The translations under genes and the position numbers were made by a program. Source: Geothrix fermentans DSM 14018 (GTDB lineage Bacteria > Acidobacteriota > Holophagae > Holophagales > Holophagaceae). From it: a stretch of DNA of 64,000 nt. Where the stretch lies: the NCBI RefSeq assembly GCF_000428885.1, contig NZ_AUAU01000008.1, positions 62,001-126,000 of the forward strand, read 5' to 3'. The notes below the pieces were generated by a model that was not told the DNA's origin, ran no database searches, and worked only from the letters and a program-made list of their open reading frames with translations. This document shows positions 23,765-36,343 of the stretch, piece after piece. Within the stretch, counting starts at the first letter, position 1; each line of letters starts with the position of its first letter.

Positions 23765-24889
23765 ATGAGCCTCCTCGCCGAACTCGACCTCGAGCCCCGC
23801 CCCCTGCTGGGAGCCGCCCTGGCCACCCTGGCCCTCGGCGCCGCCGTGGCCCTGGGCAGCCGGGGCGGGCGCTGGCTGGACCCGGCCCTCCTGGGCTACC
23901 TGCTGGCCACCCTCTTCGCCTGCTTCGGCATCGCCTACCGCTACTTCGCCTGGATCGAGCGCCCCGCCACGCGGATGTACTTCCGCCACACGCTCCGCAC
24001 CCTGCTCTCGCCGCGGGCGCTCAAGGCCCTGCCTCGCATGGCCCTCCTCACCGTGGACCAGATCGTCCTCCAGCGCTTCATCGAGAAGCGGTCCATCAAG
24101 CGCTGGGGCGCCCACGCCCTCCTGGCCTGGGGCTGCCTCCTGGGCTTCGCCGTGACCATCCCCCTGGTCTTCGGCTGGGTGCGCTTCACCAGCGAGGGCC
24201 TGGACGCCACCCGGTACCAGGCCTGGGTCCTGGGCTTCCCCGCCGGTTCCTTCCCCCTGGACAGCTTCCTGGCCTTCGTCAGCTTCCACATCCTGGACCT
24301 GGCGGCGGTCATGGTCATCGCCGGCTGCGTGCTGAGCCTCATCCGCCGCAAGCAGGACGAGGGCGACACGGCCACCCAGCGCTTCGACCTGGACCTGCTG
24401 CCCCTGGTGCTCCTCATCGCCGTGAGCATGACGGGCCTGATGCTCACCGCCTCGGAGAAGTGGCTCCAGGGCCGCAACTTCGCCACCCTGGCCTTTCTGC
24501 ATGAGCTGACCGTCATCCTCCTGCTGCTGGGCCTGCCCTTCGGCAAGCTCTTCCACGTGGTCCAGCGGCCCGCCCAGGTGGGTGTGACCATCTACAAGGC
24601 CGAAGGCGAGGCGGAAGGCCGCCTCGCCTGCAAGGGCTGCGGCACGGCCTTCATCCGGGCCAACCAGCGCCGGGACCTCGGCGAGCTGTGGAAGGTGCTG
24701 GAGCTGGACGGCGCCCGCCACAGCGCCCCAGGTGGGGGTTCCATCCACCACCTGGACCTGTGCCCTAGGTGCAAGCGGCGCCTGGTGGCCAAGGCGCAGA
24801 GCACGCGCCTCCACGGCGCCTTCGATCCCTTCGCCACCATTCCCGTACACGCCGAACCGATCCCCGATCCCACGAGCCTGAAGGCCTGA
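23765..24889 (+). CDS. NarI/HdrE-like membrane subunit with C-terminal zinc ribbon
   Basis: 374 residues. Several membrane segments, with His residues placed as in b-heme subunits of the nitrate reductase gamma superfamily ([35 protein letters not shown]). After about residue 285 a soluble part has CKGCGTAF and LCPRCKRR, a CXXC pair that looks like a zinc ribbon or rubredoxin-like knuckle. First gene of a five-gene operon, two bases before the molybdoenzyme. Probable role: exchange electrons between the quinone pool and the cytoplasmic molybdoenzyme. The family match is by pattern, so subunit identity is moderately sure. Confidence 0.65.
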   Translation: MSLLAELDLEPRPLLGAALATLALGAAVALGSRGGRWLDPALLGYLLATLFACFGIAYRYFAWIERPATRMYFRHTLRTLLSPRALKALPRMALLTVDQIVLQRFIEKRSIKRWGAHALLAWGCLLGFAVTIPLVFGWVRFTSEGLDATRYQAWVLGFPAGSFPLDSFLAFVSFHILDLAAVMVIAGCVLSLIRRKQDEGDTATQRFDLDLLPLVLLIAVSMTGLMLTASEKWLQGRNFATLAFLHELTVILLLLGLPFGKLFHVVQRPAQVGVTIYKAEGEAEGRLACKGCGTAFIRANQRRDLGELWKVLELDGARHSAPGGGSIHHLDLCPRCKRRLVAKAQSTRLHGAFDPFATIPVHAEPIPDPTSLKA

Positions 24890-24891
24890 CC

Positions 24892-27152
<2,261 letters not shown>

Positions 27153-27153
<1 letters not shown>

Positions 27154-27734
27154 TGGTGCCCCAGGACTACGGCTTCTTCATCGACCCGCAGCGCTGCATC
27201 GGCTGCCGCTCCTGCGTGGGCGCCTGCGCCGAGTGCGGCACCCACCGCGGCCGGTCCATGATCCACCTGGACGAGATGGACCGCTTCGACAGCCCCCAGA
27301 CCGTGCCCACGGTCTGCATGCACTGCGAGGATCCCATCTGCGCCCAGGTCTGCCCCTCGGACGCCATCAAGCGCAGCGAGGATGGTGTGGTGCACGCGGC
27401 CCAGAAGCCCCGCTGCATCGGCTGCCAGAACTGCGAGCTGAGCTGCCCCTTCGGCGTGCCCATCGTGTTCTCGGGCCTGGAGCAGATGCTCAAGTGCGAC
27501 CTCTGCTACGACCGCACCTCCGTGGGCCACAAGCCCATGTGCGCCACGGTCTGCCCCAGCCAGGCCCTGCTCTTCGTCCGCAAGGACGAGGTGGCGAACC
27601 TGCGCCACAACAAGCCCCTGCGCGACTTCCTCATCGGCAGCGTGCGGGTGAAGACCAAGAACGCCATCATGGTGCCCGATCCGGAGACGCCCCTGCACCT
27701 GGATGCGGCCTTGCTCATCGACGGAGGCTTCTGA
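27153..27734 (+). CDS. four-cluster ferredoxin-like electron transfer subunit
   Basis: 193 residues; ATG overlaps the molybdoenzyme stop by one base. Sixteen ligand cysteines in four groups as in DmsB/NrfC/PsrB: CIGCRSCVGAC, CMHCEDPICAQVC, CIGCQNCELSC, and CDLCYD with CATVC. The family wires the molybdenum subunit to a membrane quinone subunit. There is no signal peptide, fitting a cytoplasmic enzyme. Confidence 0.88.
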
Positions 27735-28297
27735 TGACGACCTGGTGGCGCCGCGCCTTCCCCCTCGAGCTGGCCGAAGAGGGCCACTTCTCCCGTCGCG
27801 AGTTCGCCCGCTTCCTGGCCGTGGTGAGCGCCGGCTTCACCGCCGGCATCGGCTACCTCTGGTGGCGGAAGAAGCCCCTGGAGGGCGCTTCCGATCCCGA
27901 AGCCGGGCCCAAGGAGCTGCCCGTGGCCCTGGGCCTGGCCGCGGATCTGCAGCCCGGCCAGAGCCGCCTCTTCAAGTTCCGCGATGCCCATGACGCCTGC
28001 ATCCTGCTCCGCACGCCCAAGGGCGAGCTACGGGCCTACCGGCAGACCTGCACGCACCTGGGATGTGCCGTGCGCTATGCCGAGGAGCGGCTGGAGTGCC
28101 CCTGCCACCGGGGCTTCTTCGAGCCGGACCGCGGCTTCCCCGTGCAGGGCCCGCCCAGCCGCCCCTTGGCCGCCATCGCCCTGGAGGTCCGTCCCGACGG
28201 CACGGTGTGGGCCGTGGGCGAGCTCCCCAAGCCCACGCTGGAGACCCTGGACCGGCGCGCTGCCTGCCCGCGCGAGAAGACGGAGGTGACCGCATGA
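27734..28297 (+). CDS. Rieske [2Fe-2S] protein with N-terminal anchor
   Basis: 187 residues; ATG overlaps the ferredoxin stop (TGATG). FSRREFARFLAVV followed by a hydrophobic stretch looks like a Tat-type signal anchor. The Rieske motifs are CTHLGC and CPCHRGFF with the intervening GPPSRPL loop. Rieske subunits usually belong to bc complexes or arsenite oxidase; here the Rieske domain would be outside while the molybdoenzyme is inside, so it may be the high-potential end of a transmembrane electron path. The next gene overlaps by four bases. Confidence 0.85.
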   Translation: MTTWWRRAFPLELAEEGHFSRREFARFLAVVSAGFTAGIGYLWWRKKPLEGASDPEAGPKELPVALGLAADLQPGQSRLFKFRDAHDACILLRTPKGELRAYRQTCTHLGCAVRYAEERLECPCHRGFFEPDRGFPVQGPPSRPLAAIALEVRPDGTVWAVGELPKPTLETLDRRAACPREKTEVTA

Positions 28298-28509
28298 ACA
28301 CGCCCCGCGTCCGCATCTCCCCCGCCGCCCTGGGCGTCATCCTCGTGCTGCTGGTGATCCAGCTCTACCTCTTCGAGACCGTGCTGGGCGCCGTCCTCGA
28401 CGGCCAGCGCAGCGTCCTCCCCGGCGCCTTCTTCGTCTCCCTAGCCCTCACGGCCATCAGCCTGTTCCTGGCCTTCCGCAGCACCGTGGAGCACGGACCG
28501 AAGGAGTAG
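28294..28509 (+). CDS. small two-helix membrane protein
   Basis: 71 residues, starting inside the Rieske stop (ATGA). Two hydrophobic segments (LGVILVLLVIQLYLF and FFVSLALTAISLFLAF). Similar small proteins accompany quinol-oxidising complexes, but I do not recognise the family. It is the last gene of the operon; an inverted repeat follows. Confidence 0.7.
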   Translation: MNTPRVRISPAALGVILVLLVIQLYLFETVLGAVLDGQRSVLPGAFFVSLALTAISLFLAFRSTVEHGPKE

Positions 28510-28526
28510 GGCTCCGCGCCCAGGGG

Positions 28527-28669
28527 AAAAGGCTCTCCACGAAGGACACGAAGGGAAGACAAGCGCACGAAGTCCATGACTGGCGTAACACTCAGCCTGG
28601 GAGACTCCCTCTTTCTTCGTGTTCTTCCAGCGCCCGGAGGGCGTCTTCGTGTCCTTCGTGGAGGCTTTT
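28527..28669. repeat. inverted-repeat element 1 (CACGAAGG type)
   Basis: Perfect 19-bp arms CTCCACGAAGGACACGAAG (28535-28553) and its complement (28645-28663), flanked by AAAAGG and GCTTTT. Between them are further copies of ACGAAG/CTTCGTG. It lies between the convergent molybdoenzyme operon and actF and could terminate both, but its unit structure matches five other elements in the window. Confidence 0.7.
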
Positions 28670-28687
28670 GTCTTTCACGCTGGAGCT

Positions 28688-29830
28688 TCACCCACCTTGA
28701 GGCAGCTCCTGGGCGGGGTTGGCGTCCTTCATGAAGACGGGCCAGCAGGCCAGGTGGCCGAGGCCCAGCTGGAGGAGGATGCCGCCCAGCTCCGCGGGGC
28801 CAAAGAGGGGGCCGAGGCCGTGCAGGACCGGGGGCATGATCTGAAGGTAGAGATCCAGCCAGCGGCCCGCCAGCAGCAGGGCGCAGGTGGCCAGCAGCAC
28901 GGTCTCGTTCGTCTTGGCGCGGCGCTGGAGCAGGAGCACGAAGGGCGCGAAGAAGTTCAGGATCAGGTTCAGGTAGAAGAGGGGCATCCAGCGGCCCTGG
29001 AGCAGCAGGCGCATGGGGCCCGTCTCCTCGGGCAGGTTGGCGTACCAGATGAGCAGGAACTGGCTGAGGAAGATGTAGGCCCAGAAGCTGCTGAAGGCGA
29101 AGAGCAGCTTGCCCAGGTCGTGGTTCTGCGCCTTCGACACCGCGGGCAGCAGGCCCACCCGGCGCAGCACGATGGCGCTGATGGTGACGATGGCGATGCC
29201 CTGGAGGAACATCCCCGAGAACCCGTAGATGGCGAAGATGGTGCTGGACCACACCGGCTCCAGCGACATGAGCCAGTCGAAGTTCGCCACGGAGAAGGTG
29301 AGCGCGAAGACCAGGATGAACGGTGCCGCGCCCTTCCCCTGCTGAGTGAGGCGGCGACCCACCCAGATCCAGGCCGCGAAGATGAGCGCCACCCGCCCGA
29401 AGAAGAAGGGCGGGTTCAGCCAGCCCAGGCGGCCGTGCAGCGCGTGCTGGGTGGCCGCGTCGGGCCTGGCCCAGGGGTAGAGGGTGGCCAGCCCGAACCA
29501 GAGCATCAGCATGAGCACTCCCGCCACGGGCAGGAGGGCCGGCATGGCCCGGTGGGCCTTGAGGATGGGATCGCTCCAGCGGGCCCCGGTGATGGACTGG
29601 ATGGCCAGCAGGAAGAGGCCACCCAGGCCCACGCAGGCCAGGTTGAAGGCCGTGAGCAGCAGGTTGCCCCAGCCCCGCTCGGCCTGGAGCACGAGGCCCA
29701 GACCCAGCAGCGCGGCGCCGAGCAGCACGAAGGCCCAGGCGCCACCCCGGAGGCGCTCGCCGATGTCGGCCAGGGTGGGGATGCCGGATTTCGTGAGGTC
29801 CCGCGCGGGGACGGTGAAGGTCTCGCTCAT
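28688..29830 (-). CDS. actF: alternative complex III membrane subunit ActF
   Basis: 380 residues with about ten membrane helices (WAFVLLGAALLGLGLVL, LLPVAGVLMLMLWFGLATLY, VALIFAAWIWVGRRLT, FGPAELGGILLQLGLGHLACW). The FYLNLILNFFAPFVLLLQRRAKT segment is typical of the ActF/ActC quinol-binding subunits of alternative complex III. Its ATG overlaps the stop of the actDE gene by four bases, and it is the last gene of the actA-F run. It works in the inner membrane in quinol oxidation. Confidence 0.85.
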   Translation of the reverse strand: MSETFTVPARDLTKSGIPTLADIGERLRGGAWAFVLLGAALLGLGLVLQAERGWGNLLLTAFNLACVGLGGLFLLAIQSITGARWSDPILKAHRAMPALLPVAGVLMLMLWFGLATLYPWARPDAATQHALHGRLGWLNPPFFFGRVALIFAAWIWVGRRLTQQGKGAAPFILVFALTFSVANFDWLMSLEPVWSSTIFAIYGFSGMFLQGIAIVTISAIVLRRVGLLPAVSKAQNHDLGKLLFAFSSFWAYIFLSQFLLIWYANLPEETGPMRLLLQGRWMPLFYLNLILNFFAPFVLLLQRRAKTNETVLLATCALLLAGRWLDLYLQIMPPVLHGLGPLFGPAELGGILLQLGLGHLACWPVFMKDANPAQELPQGG

Positions 29831-31008
29831 GGCTGGACTCCGGCGGGAACGGGCGCAGGCGCAGGTTTGACTGAGCCCTTCTGGAGCTCACGGACGTAGA
29901 GCACCACGTTCCAGCGGTCCTCCCGGCTGAGCAGGTCGCCGTAGCCCTTCATCTTCGTGGGGCCGCCGAAGGTGGCGATGTGGAAGATGCGGCCGTCAGG
30001 CATGCCCCGCACCACGGGGGAGACGAGCACCGTCGGCGCGAAGGCGCCCCGCGCCACGATCATGCTGCCGTTGTTGTCGCCCTCCCGGCCGTGGCAGGTG
30101 GCGCAGACGCGCTCGTAGATGGCCTTGCCGCGGTTGAAGCGGCCCTGGGTGGGCTGGTAGGGGTTCTGCAGCTCGCGGCCGGCCCGCTCGGCCTCGGCCT
30201 TGCCGGGGCCGAAGGCCAGGGGCGGATCTCCGCGCCGTGACAGCGTGCCCGGCGGGGGGGCCTGCAGCACCTCGCCACCGGGCAGGACGCCGCTGGCGTC
30301 GAAGGCCTGGGCCGAGAGGGGGGCGCCCATGCCGCCGTCCCAGGCCAGGTTCCGCTTCTGGAAGTCCCGGTTGAGGACCGGCACCAGGGCCAGGATGAGG
30401 AAGGCCGGCAGGCAGGCCAGCAGCAGGGCCCCGGCGCCCGCGGAGCGGTCCCAGAAGGAGGTGTCGCGCTGGAAGCGGTCCTCCACCAGCAGGCTGGTCT
30501 CCGAGGCGCCCAGGCCCGCCAGCTCGCGGGCCACGGCGGGGAATTGCACATCGGCGGCCAGCTCCGCCGCCAGGATGAAGCAGTCGTCGTTGGCGCCGGG
30601 GTGGAGGTCGGGGATGCGGAGGCGGGGCCGCATGCGCGCGGCCACGAAGAAGCTGGCCACCACGCCCAGGCCCGCCAGGAGCACCGTCAGCTCGAAGGCC
30701 ACGGGGATGAAGGCGGGGATGGCCAGGAGGGGCTTGCCGCCCATGATGAGCGGGTAGTCGATGGCCGAGGTCCAGATCTGGAGGCCCGCAGCCAGGGCGA
30801 GGCCCAGGATCGCGAAGGCCAGGCAGGCCCGGGGCAGGCGCGAGGGGCGCAGGCCCATGGCCTCGTCCATGCCATGCACGGGGAAGGGCGTGTAGGTGTC
30901 CAGCACGCGGTGCCCGGCGCTCCGCAGATGCGCCACCGCGTGGAGGAGCTGCTCCGGATCCGCGAAGGAGGCCCGGAAGCGGGCGTTTCGGAACTCAGTG
31001 GTCGCCAT
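29827..31008 (-). CDS. alternative complex III ActD-ActE fusion (DUF3341 plus cytochrome c)
   Basis: 393 residues. The first roughly 175 residues are ActD (DUF3341): [36 protein letters not shown], two membrane helices. After a third membrane helix near 210 ([19 protein letters not shown]) comes a periplasmic monoheme cytochrome c like ActE ([34 protein letters not shown], distal Met probably in TKMKGYG). In Rhodothermus and Flavobacterium these are separate genes, so this is a fusion. Its start overlaps actC by 14 bases. Confidence 0.85.
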   Translation of the reverse strand: MATTEFRNARFRASFADPEQLLHAVAHLRSAGHRVLDTYTPFPVHGMDEAMGLRPSRLPRACLAFAILGLALAAGLQIWTSAIDYPLIMGGKPLLAIPAFIPVAFELTVLLAGLGVVASFFVAARMRPRLRIPDLHPGANDDCFILAAELAADVQFPAVARELAGLGASETSLLVEDRFQRDTSFWDRSAGAGALLLACLPAFLILALVPVLNRDFQKRNLAWDGGMGAPLSAQAFDASGVLPGGEVLQAPPPGTLSRRGDPPLAFGPGKAEAERAGRELQNPYQPTQGRFNRGKAIYERVCATCHGREGDNNGSMIVARGAFAPTVLVSPVVRGMPDGRIFHIATFGGPTKMKGYGDLLSREDRWNVVLYVRELQKGSVKPAPAPVPAGVQP

Positions 31009-32395
31009 GTTTGAGTACTCCCTTCACTTCGCTCGCCGCGATCATGGGCAGCACCCGCGTGAAGATGAGGAACAGCGTGAAGAAGAGGCCGAAGCTGCCG
31101 ATGAGGATGGCCACCTCGATGAAGGTGGGCCGGTACATGGCCCAGCTCGAAGGCAGGTAGTCGCGGTGGAGGCTCGTCACGATGATGACGAAGCGCTCGA
31201 ACCACATGCCGATGTTCACGAAGATGGTGAGGATGAAGATCATCCAGGGAGTCGTTCGCACTTTCTTGAACCAGAAGAACTGGGGCGAGAGCACGTTGCA
31301 GCCCACCATGGTCCAGTAGGCCCACTGGTAGGGGCCCAGGGCCCGGTTCAGGAAGACGTAGCGCTCATAGGGGTTCCCGCTGTACCAGGCCGTGAAGAAC
31401 TCCGTGGCGTAGGCCATGCCCACGATCATCCCCGTGGCCAGCACCACCTTGGTCATGGCCTCCAGGTGGCGGGTGGTGATGTACGCCTCCAGACCCATCA
31501 CGGACCGGGCGATGATCATGAGCGTGAGCACCATGGCGAAGCCGCTGAACACGGCGCCCACCACGAAGTAGGGCGGGAAGATCGTCGCGTGCCAGCCCGG
31601 GATCACGGACGTGGCGAAGTCCATGGACACGATGGTGTGCACGGAGACCACCAGGGGCGTGCTGAGGCCCGCCAGCAGCATGTAAACCGTCTCGTAACGG
31701 CTCCAGGTGCGGTTCGAGCCGTTCCAGCCCAGGGAGAACACGCTGAGGATCACGCGCTTCAGCTTCGTCTTCGCCCGGTCCCGCTGGGTGGCCAGGTCCG
31801 GGATGAGGCCGATGTACCAGAAGGTGAGCGAGATGATGAAGTAGGTGGAGATGGCGAAGACATCCCAGAGCAGCGGGCTCTTGAAGTTCACCCAGAGGGA
31901 GCCGCGGGTGTTGGGGTAGGGCGTGGCCCAGAAGGCCAGCCAGGGCCGGCCCATGTGGATGATGGGGAAGAGGCCTGCGCACATGACGGCGAAGAGGGTC
32001 ATGGCCTCGGCGGCGCGGTTGATGGAGGTGCGCCACCGCTGGCGGAAGAGGAAGAGGATGGCGGAGATCAGCGTGCCCGCGTGGCCGATGCCCACCCAGA
32101 ACACGAAGTTCGTGATGTCGAAGGCCCAGCCCACCGTGCGGTTGAGGCCCCAGGTGCCGATGCCCCGCGTGAGGGTCTGGAACACCGCCCAGGCGCCCAG
32201 GGTCAGCATGGAGAGCGTCACCGAGATGGCGAGCCACCAGCGGAGGGGCGGCCGCCGCTCCGTGGGCGCGAAGACCTCCTCCGTGACCTGGCGGTAGGTC
32301 TTGTTCCCCTCGATGAGGGGCAGGTTGTGGCCGTAGCGCTCGGCCTCGCCGGCCAGCGCGCCGGCCCCGGTCAGCACGTCCGCATCATGCGCCAT
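30995..32395 (-). CDS. actC: alternative complex III quinol-binding subunit ActC (NrfD-like)
   Basis: 466 residues and about ten membrane helices. The motifs [52 protein letters not shown] and [20 protein letters not shown] are characteristic of ActC, the NrfD-like subunit that oxidises quinol and is thought to move protons. The ATG overlaps the end of actB by 11 bases. No hemes are expected. Confidence 0.9.
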   Translation of the reverse strand: MAHDADVLTGAGALAGEAERYGHNLPLIEGNKTYRQVTEEVFAPTERRPPLRWWLAISVTLSMLTLGAWAVFQTLTRGIGTWGLNRTVGWAFDITNFVFWVGIGHAGTLISAILFLFRQRWRTSINRAAEAMTLFAVMCAGLFPIIHMGRPWLAFWATPYPNTRGSLWVNFKSPLLWDVFAISTYFIISLTFWYIGLIPDLATQRDRAKTKLKRVILSVFSLGWNGSNRTWSRYETVYMLLAGLSTPLVVSVHTIVSMDFATSVIPGWHATIFPPYFVVGAVFSGFAMVLTLMIIARSVMGLEAYITTRHLEAMTKVVLATGMIVGMAYATEFFTAWYSGNPYERYVFLNRALGPYQWAYWTMVGCNVLSPQFFWFKKVRTTPWMIFILTIFVNIGMWFERFVIIVTSLHRDYLPSSWAMYRPTFIEVAILIGSFGLFFTLFLIFTRVLPMIAASEVKGVLKHGDH

Positions 32396-35297
32396 GGTGG
32401 CCTCCCTGGTTCGCCTCGGGCGTGATGTTCCGGATTTTTGTCAGGTAGCTCACGGCGGGGCCGATGCCCAGCTCGCCCAGCACCAGGAAGCGCTTGGGAT
32501 CCCGCAGCACCTGGCTGATGCGGCTGTCCGGGTCCTGGGTATCCCCGAAGACGATGGCCTGGGCGGGACAGCTCTGCATGCAGGCGGGCAGGGCCTCCCC
32601 ATCTTTCAGCTCGCGGCCCTCGTTCTTGGCCGTGATCTTGGCGTCCATGAGGCGCTGCACGCAGAAGGAGCACTTCTCCATGACCCCCCGGCTGCGCACG
32701 GTCACATCCGGGTTGAAGCCCAAGCGCGCCAGCTCGCTCTGGTGCGGGTACTCCCACCAGTTGAAGCGGCGCACCTTGTAGGGGCAGTTGTTGGCGCAGT
32801 AGCGGGTGCCCACGCAGCGGTTGTAGACCTGCTGGTTGAGCCCCTCCTCGCTGTGGACCGTGGCCAGCACGGGGCACACATTCTCGCAGGGGGCGTTGTC
32901 GCACTGCTGGCATAGCATGGGCTGGTGGACGACGCCGGGATCGGCCTCGGAGCCCGTGTAGTAGCGGTCGATGCGCAGCCAGTGCATCTCGCGCTTCCGG
33001 CGCACCTCGTCCCGGCCCACCACGGGGATGTTGTTCTCCACCTGGCAGCCCACCACGCAGCCCGAGCAGCCCGTGCAGGCGCTGAGGTCGATGACCATGG
33101 CCCAGCGGTGGGCGCCGTGGGCATGCGGCGCATAGACCGAAGGGCCCGGCTGTTCCTCCGGCCGCGCCGAGGCGGGATCCCGCAGGTAGGGCGCCAGGGC
33201 CATCTCCCGCACCAGCTCGCGGCCCTCCAGGCTGTGGTGGTCCTGGGTGCAGGCCAGCTCCACGCGACCCTGGCCCCGCCGCACCTGGAGGGGTGCAGGG
33301 TTGGCCGCGAGGAACCCGCCGGCAAAGGCGCGCCAGGGGTAGGCATTCCGGCCCACGCCGAGCCCCGCCTTCCCGCCGGCCGTGCGGCCGTAGCCCAGGG
33401 CCACGGCCACGGTGCGGTCGTCCTGGCCCGGCTGCACCACCACGGGCAGTTCCAGCTCCAGGGCGTGGTGTTCGGGCCGCAAGCGCAGCAGGTCGCCCTG
33501 CTCCAGCCCCAGCCGTGCGGCGGTCGCCGGAGAGACCTGGGCGTAGTTGTCCCAGGTGGCCTTGGTGATGGGGTCCGGCAGCTCCTGCAGGAAGGGGATG
33601 TGGGCGTGGCGCCCGTCCCCCAGGCCCACCTTGGCGTAGAGCAGCAGCTCGTAACCGTCCTTCCGGGGCGCGGAGGTCGCGCCTTCGACGCGGCCTTCGC
33701 GGTAGCGTGGGGCGCCGCCCGCTTCGACCTGCGTCGCGCCCTTCTGCAGGGCCGCGTTCCAGAAGGTCTCGAAGTCTGCCACGGCCTTCTGGCGGGGGAA
33801 CACGTCCACTTCCCAGTGTTTTTTTAACGCCTGCAGCGCCAGCTGCGGGCGCCCGGACCACAGAGCAAAGGATTCCACGGCATCCCGCGTGGCGAAGAGG
33901 GGCTGGATCAGGGGCTGGGCCAGGGAGAGGGTGCCGGCCACGGGCTCCGCATCGCGCCAGGCCTCCAGCCAGTGGTGGTCCGGGGCCAGGTGGGTGCAGC
34001 GGGCCGCGCTCTCGTCCTCCGTGAGGGCCAGCGAGAGGCGCAGGGGCACCCGGTCGAAGGCCGAGGCGAAGGCCGCGGGCTGCTCGTAGACAGGGTTGCA
34101 GCCCAGCAGCAGCAGAGCGGCGACCCGGCCTTCGGCCATCTCGCGGAGCAGGGCCTCCAGGGCCCGATCATCCCCCCGCTTCTGGAGACTGGGATGGGCC
34201 AGGTCCACGGTGACACCCTCGTGGCCGAGGGCATGGTTGAGGCGGGCCGTGAGCTCCTGGGCCCGCAGGTCGTTGAGGCCACAGAGCAGGAGGCCCCGGC
34301 CCCGGTGCGCCTCCAGCTCATGGGCGACGGCCTCCGCCTTCGCCGCCAGGTCCGTCGGCAGGTTCCCGCCTTCGACCGCGAGACCCAGCTGCCGGGCCAG
34401 GGCTTCCAGGAAGGGCACGGCTTCGGACGGTGCGAGCCGCACCCGCTCGTCGGCGTTGCTGCCCGTGAGCGAGAGGCCGCTCTCGATCTGGATGTGCTTC
34501 GACATGGGCCGGGGCTTGTCGGGGCCGCGGCGATCGGCGTAGGCGCGGGTGAAGCCCACGGGGTCGATCCAGGTGCCCAGGAAGTCCGCCTCGATGCCCA
34601 CGAGGAGGTCCGCCTCCTCCAGCCGGTAGTGCGGGGTCAGCCGCTGGCCGTGGGTGCGCTCGTAGGCGGCGGCCAGGGCCGCACAACTCAATGCATCGGC
34701 CTCCACCAGGCGGCCATCCTTGAAGGTGCCCAGGAAGCCCTGCACGGCGGCGCGGAGCGTGGGGCTGAGGATGGTGCCCGCCAGCACGCGGACGGCGCCG
34801 CCGGAGGTGCGCAGGTCCGCGAAACGGCGGGCCAGGTCGGCGTCCAGGGCGGCCCAGTCGGTGTCCTTCCCGTCCAGACGCGGGGCCCGCAGGCGGTCCT
34901 CGTCGTAGAGGCCACGGGTCTGGACCTGGCCGATGGCGCAGAGGCCGCCCCGGCTCACGGGATGATCGGGATTGCCCTCCAGCTTCACCGGGCGGCCGTC
35001 GCGGCTGCGGGCCAGCACGCCGCAGCCCGCCGCGCAGCCGCCGCAGGTGGTGGCATACCACTGGGCCACGCCGGGCGTGAGGCCCTCCCGGGCATTGAGG
35101 TAGGGCATGGCCTTCTCGACCACCTTGCTCTTGCAGCCCAGGGCCAGGCCCGCGGCGAAACCCAGGCCGGAAAAGCGGAAGAAGTCGCGGCGGCTGATCT
35201 GCCGGACGCTCTCGCCCACGGGCAGTTCCTCCTCGAACTCCGCCCGGCGGGCCCGCACCGTCCCGCGCCGTTCCCCGAGGCTCTTCCAGGTCTTCAT
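32385..35297 (-). CDS. actB: alternative complex III subunit ActB (molybdopterin-like plus ferredoxin domains)
   Basis: 970 residues from ATG 35297 (GAGGAG 5 bases upstream). A Tat signal ([20 protein letters not shown]) near residue 34 sends it outside. The large part is a molybdopterin-oxidoreductase-like fold ([44 protein letters not shown]) that in this complex holds no Mo cofactor. The C-terminal 250 residues are a four-cluster ferredoxin ([39 protein letters not shown] with CMQSC). This is the standard B1-B2 fusion. A repeat element separates it from actA. Confidence 0.92.
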   Translation of the reverse strand: MKTWKSLGERRGTVRARRAEFEEELPVGESVRQISRRDFFRFSGLGFAAGLALGCKSKVVEKAMPYLNAREGLTPGVAQWYATTCGGCAAGCGVLARSRDGRPVKLEGNPDHPVSRGGLCAIGQVQTRGLYDEDRLRAPRLDGKDTDWAALDADLARRFADLRTSGGAVRVLAGTILSPTLRAAVQGFLGTFKDGRLVEADALSCAALAAAYERTHGQRLTPHYRLEEADLLVGIEADFLGTWIDPVGFTRAYADRRGPDKPRPMSKHIQIESGLSLTGSNADERVRLAPSEAVPFLEALARQLGLAVEGGNLPTDLAAKAEAVAHELEAHRGRGLLLCGLNDLRAQELTARLNHALGHEGVTVDLAHPSLQKRGDDRALEALLREMAEGRVAALLLLGCNPVYEQPAAFASAFDRVPLRLSLALTEDESAARCTHLAPDHHWLEAWRDAEPVAGTLSLAQPLIQPLFATRDAVESFALWSGRPQLALQALKKHWEVDVFPRQKAVADFETFWNAALQKGATQVEAGGAPRYREGRVEGATSAPRKDGYELLLYAKVGLGDGRHAHIPFLQELPDPITKATWDNYAQVSPATAARLGLEQGDLLRLRPEHHALELELPVVVQPGQDDRTVAVALGYGRTAGGKAGLGVGRNAYPWRAFAGGFLAANPAPLQVRRGQGRVELACTQDHHSLEGRELVREMALAPYLRDPASARPEEQPGPSVYAPHAHGAHRWAMVIDLSACTGCSGCVVGCQVENNIPVVGRDEVRRKREMHWLRIDRYYTGSEADPGVVHQPMLCQQCDNAPCENVCPVLATVHSEEGLNQQVYNRCVGTRYCANNCPYKVRRFNWWEYPHQSELARLGFNPDVTVRSRGVMEKCSFCVQRLMDAKITAKNEGRELKDGEALPACMQSCPAQAIVFGDTQDPDSRISQVLRDPKRFLVLGELGIGPAVSYLTKIRNITPEANQGGHHGA

Positions 35298-35328
35298 GGT
35301 TTCTCCTCGGGATGCGTCCACAACAGCC

Positions 35329-35458
35329 TCACCACGGAAACACGGAGGTCGCCGAGATGGCACGGAGATGGGCTCACGGAGGGAAGCCGCAGCCTCAGCG
35401 GCACTTTTCCGTGTTCTCCTCTGTGAAATCCTCCGTGCACTCCGTGCCTCCGTGGTGA
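35329..35458. repeat. inverted-repeat element 2 (CACGGAG type)
   Basis: Arms TCACCACGGAAACACGGAG (35329-35347) and CTCCGTGCCTCCGTGGTGA (35440-35458) pair with two mismatches; inside are more CACGGAG and CTCCGTG units. It occupies nearly all of the actA-actB gap, inside an operon. Confidence 0.7.
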
Positions 35459-35484
35459 AAGGTCTTCGATACTCACGAGCAACC

Positions 35485-36063
35485 TCAGTGGTGACAGGCC
35501 GAGCAGTCGGTGGGCGCCTGGGCAGGCTTCCCGGCCAGCTGCAGCTTCTGGTTCTCGGTGCGGTGGCAGGCGAGGCACTCACCCATGGTCAGGGCCATGG
35601 CCTGTTCCACCCGCTCCATGCCCTGCACGTCGCCGTGGCAGGTCTGGCAGGCCAGGCCCGCGCGGATATGGCGGCTGTGGGGGAAGGTCACATGGGCGGG
35701 CAGGCGGTGGATGCGCACCCACGAGAGGCCCCGGCCGCTGGCGTAGGCGTCGCGCAGCTTCTGGATCTCGGGGCTGGGGTCGGACTTGCCTGCGGGCGTA
35801 CCGGCCCGGTTCAGCACGCTCTCGTGGCACTTCATGCAGGTGCTGAGGGGCGGGATGCCCGCGTGGCGGCTGCTTTCCGCGGAGGTGTGGCAGAAGAGGC
35901 AGTCCATCTTCAGCTCGCCCGCGTGGAGGGCGTGCGAGTAGGCGATGGGCTGGGCGGGCTTGTAGCCGCTCTGGTCCCCGAGCAGGCGCGTGTCCAGACT
36001 CAGAGCGAAGATCATGAGCGAGGCACCGAAGGCCACCGCCCCCGTGATGGCGACGGTCCTCAT
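35485..36063 (-). CDS. actA: alternative complex III pentaheme cytochrome ActA
   Basis: About 192 residues from ATG 36063. A single N-terminal membrane anchor (AITGAVAFGASLMIFALS), then five CXXCH motifs: CLFCH, CMKCH, CQTCH, CLACH, CSACH, plus paired His ligands (YSHALHAGE, FPHSRHIRAG). This length and heme count are those of ActA, the periplasmic multiheme entry or exit of alternative complex III. The frame is open further upstream, but that part translates repeat element 3 and lacks a ribosome site; GTG 36069 is another possible start. Confidence 0.88.
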   Translation of the reverse strand: MRTVAITGAVAFGASLMIFALSLDTRLLGDQSGYKPAQPIAYSHALHAGELKMDCLFCHTSAESSRHAGIPPLSTCMKCHESVLNRAGTPAGKSDPSPEIQKLRDAYASGRGLSWVRIHRLPAHVTFPHSRHIRAGLACQTCHGDVQGMERVEQAMALTMGECLACHRTENQKLQLAGKPAQAPTDCSACHH

Positions 36064-36093
36064 CCGCACTGGGCACCCCCGGACAGGAAAGGC

Positions 36094-36298
36094 AACCGCG
36101 AATGACGCGAATCGCCCTTCGGGCGCGCGAATGGCGAACGGGCATCCCCCCGCCTCCACTCACGGGGCGGTTCCGCCGGCTCTCGAAGGACGGCAGAACC
36201 GCCCCGTGAGTGGCCAGCCACGCAAAGCGCGGCTGGGGGCCAAAGGCCCAGGTGGCCCATCTCCGCCGTTTTCGCGCCCATTCGCGTCATTCGCGGTT
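36094..36298. repeat. composite inverted-repeat element 3 between narI and actA
   Basis: Perfect 19-bp terminal inverted repeats AACCGCGAATGACGCGAAT (36094-36112 and 36280-36298). Inside lies a second perfect 18-bp inverted repeat CCACTCACGGGGCGGTTC (36156-36173, 36196-36213) and a small CCAGCC/GGCTGG hairpin (36214-36236). The size, 205 bp, and nested palindromes resemble a miniature mobile element; no target-site duplication is evident. Confidence 0.75.
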
Positions 36299-36343
36299 CC
36301 AGCTTTTTACGCGTAACGGGCATGGAGCCCCCTTGCTGCGGGC

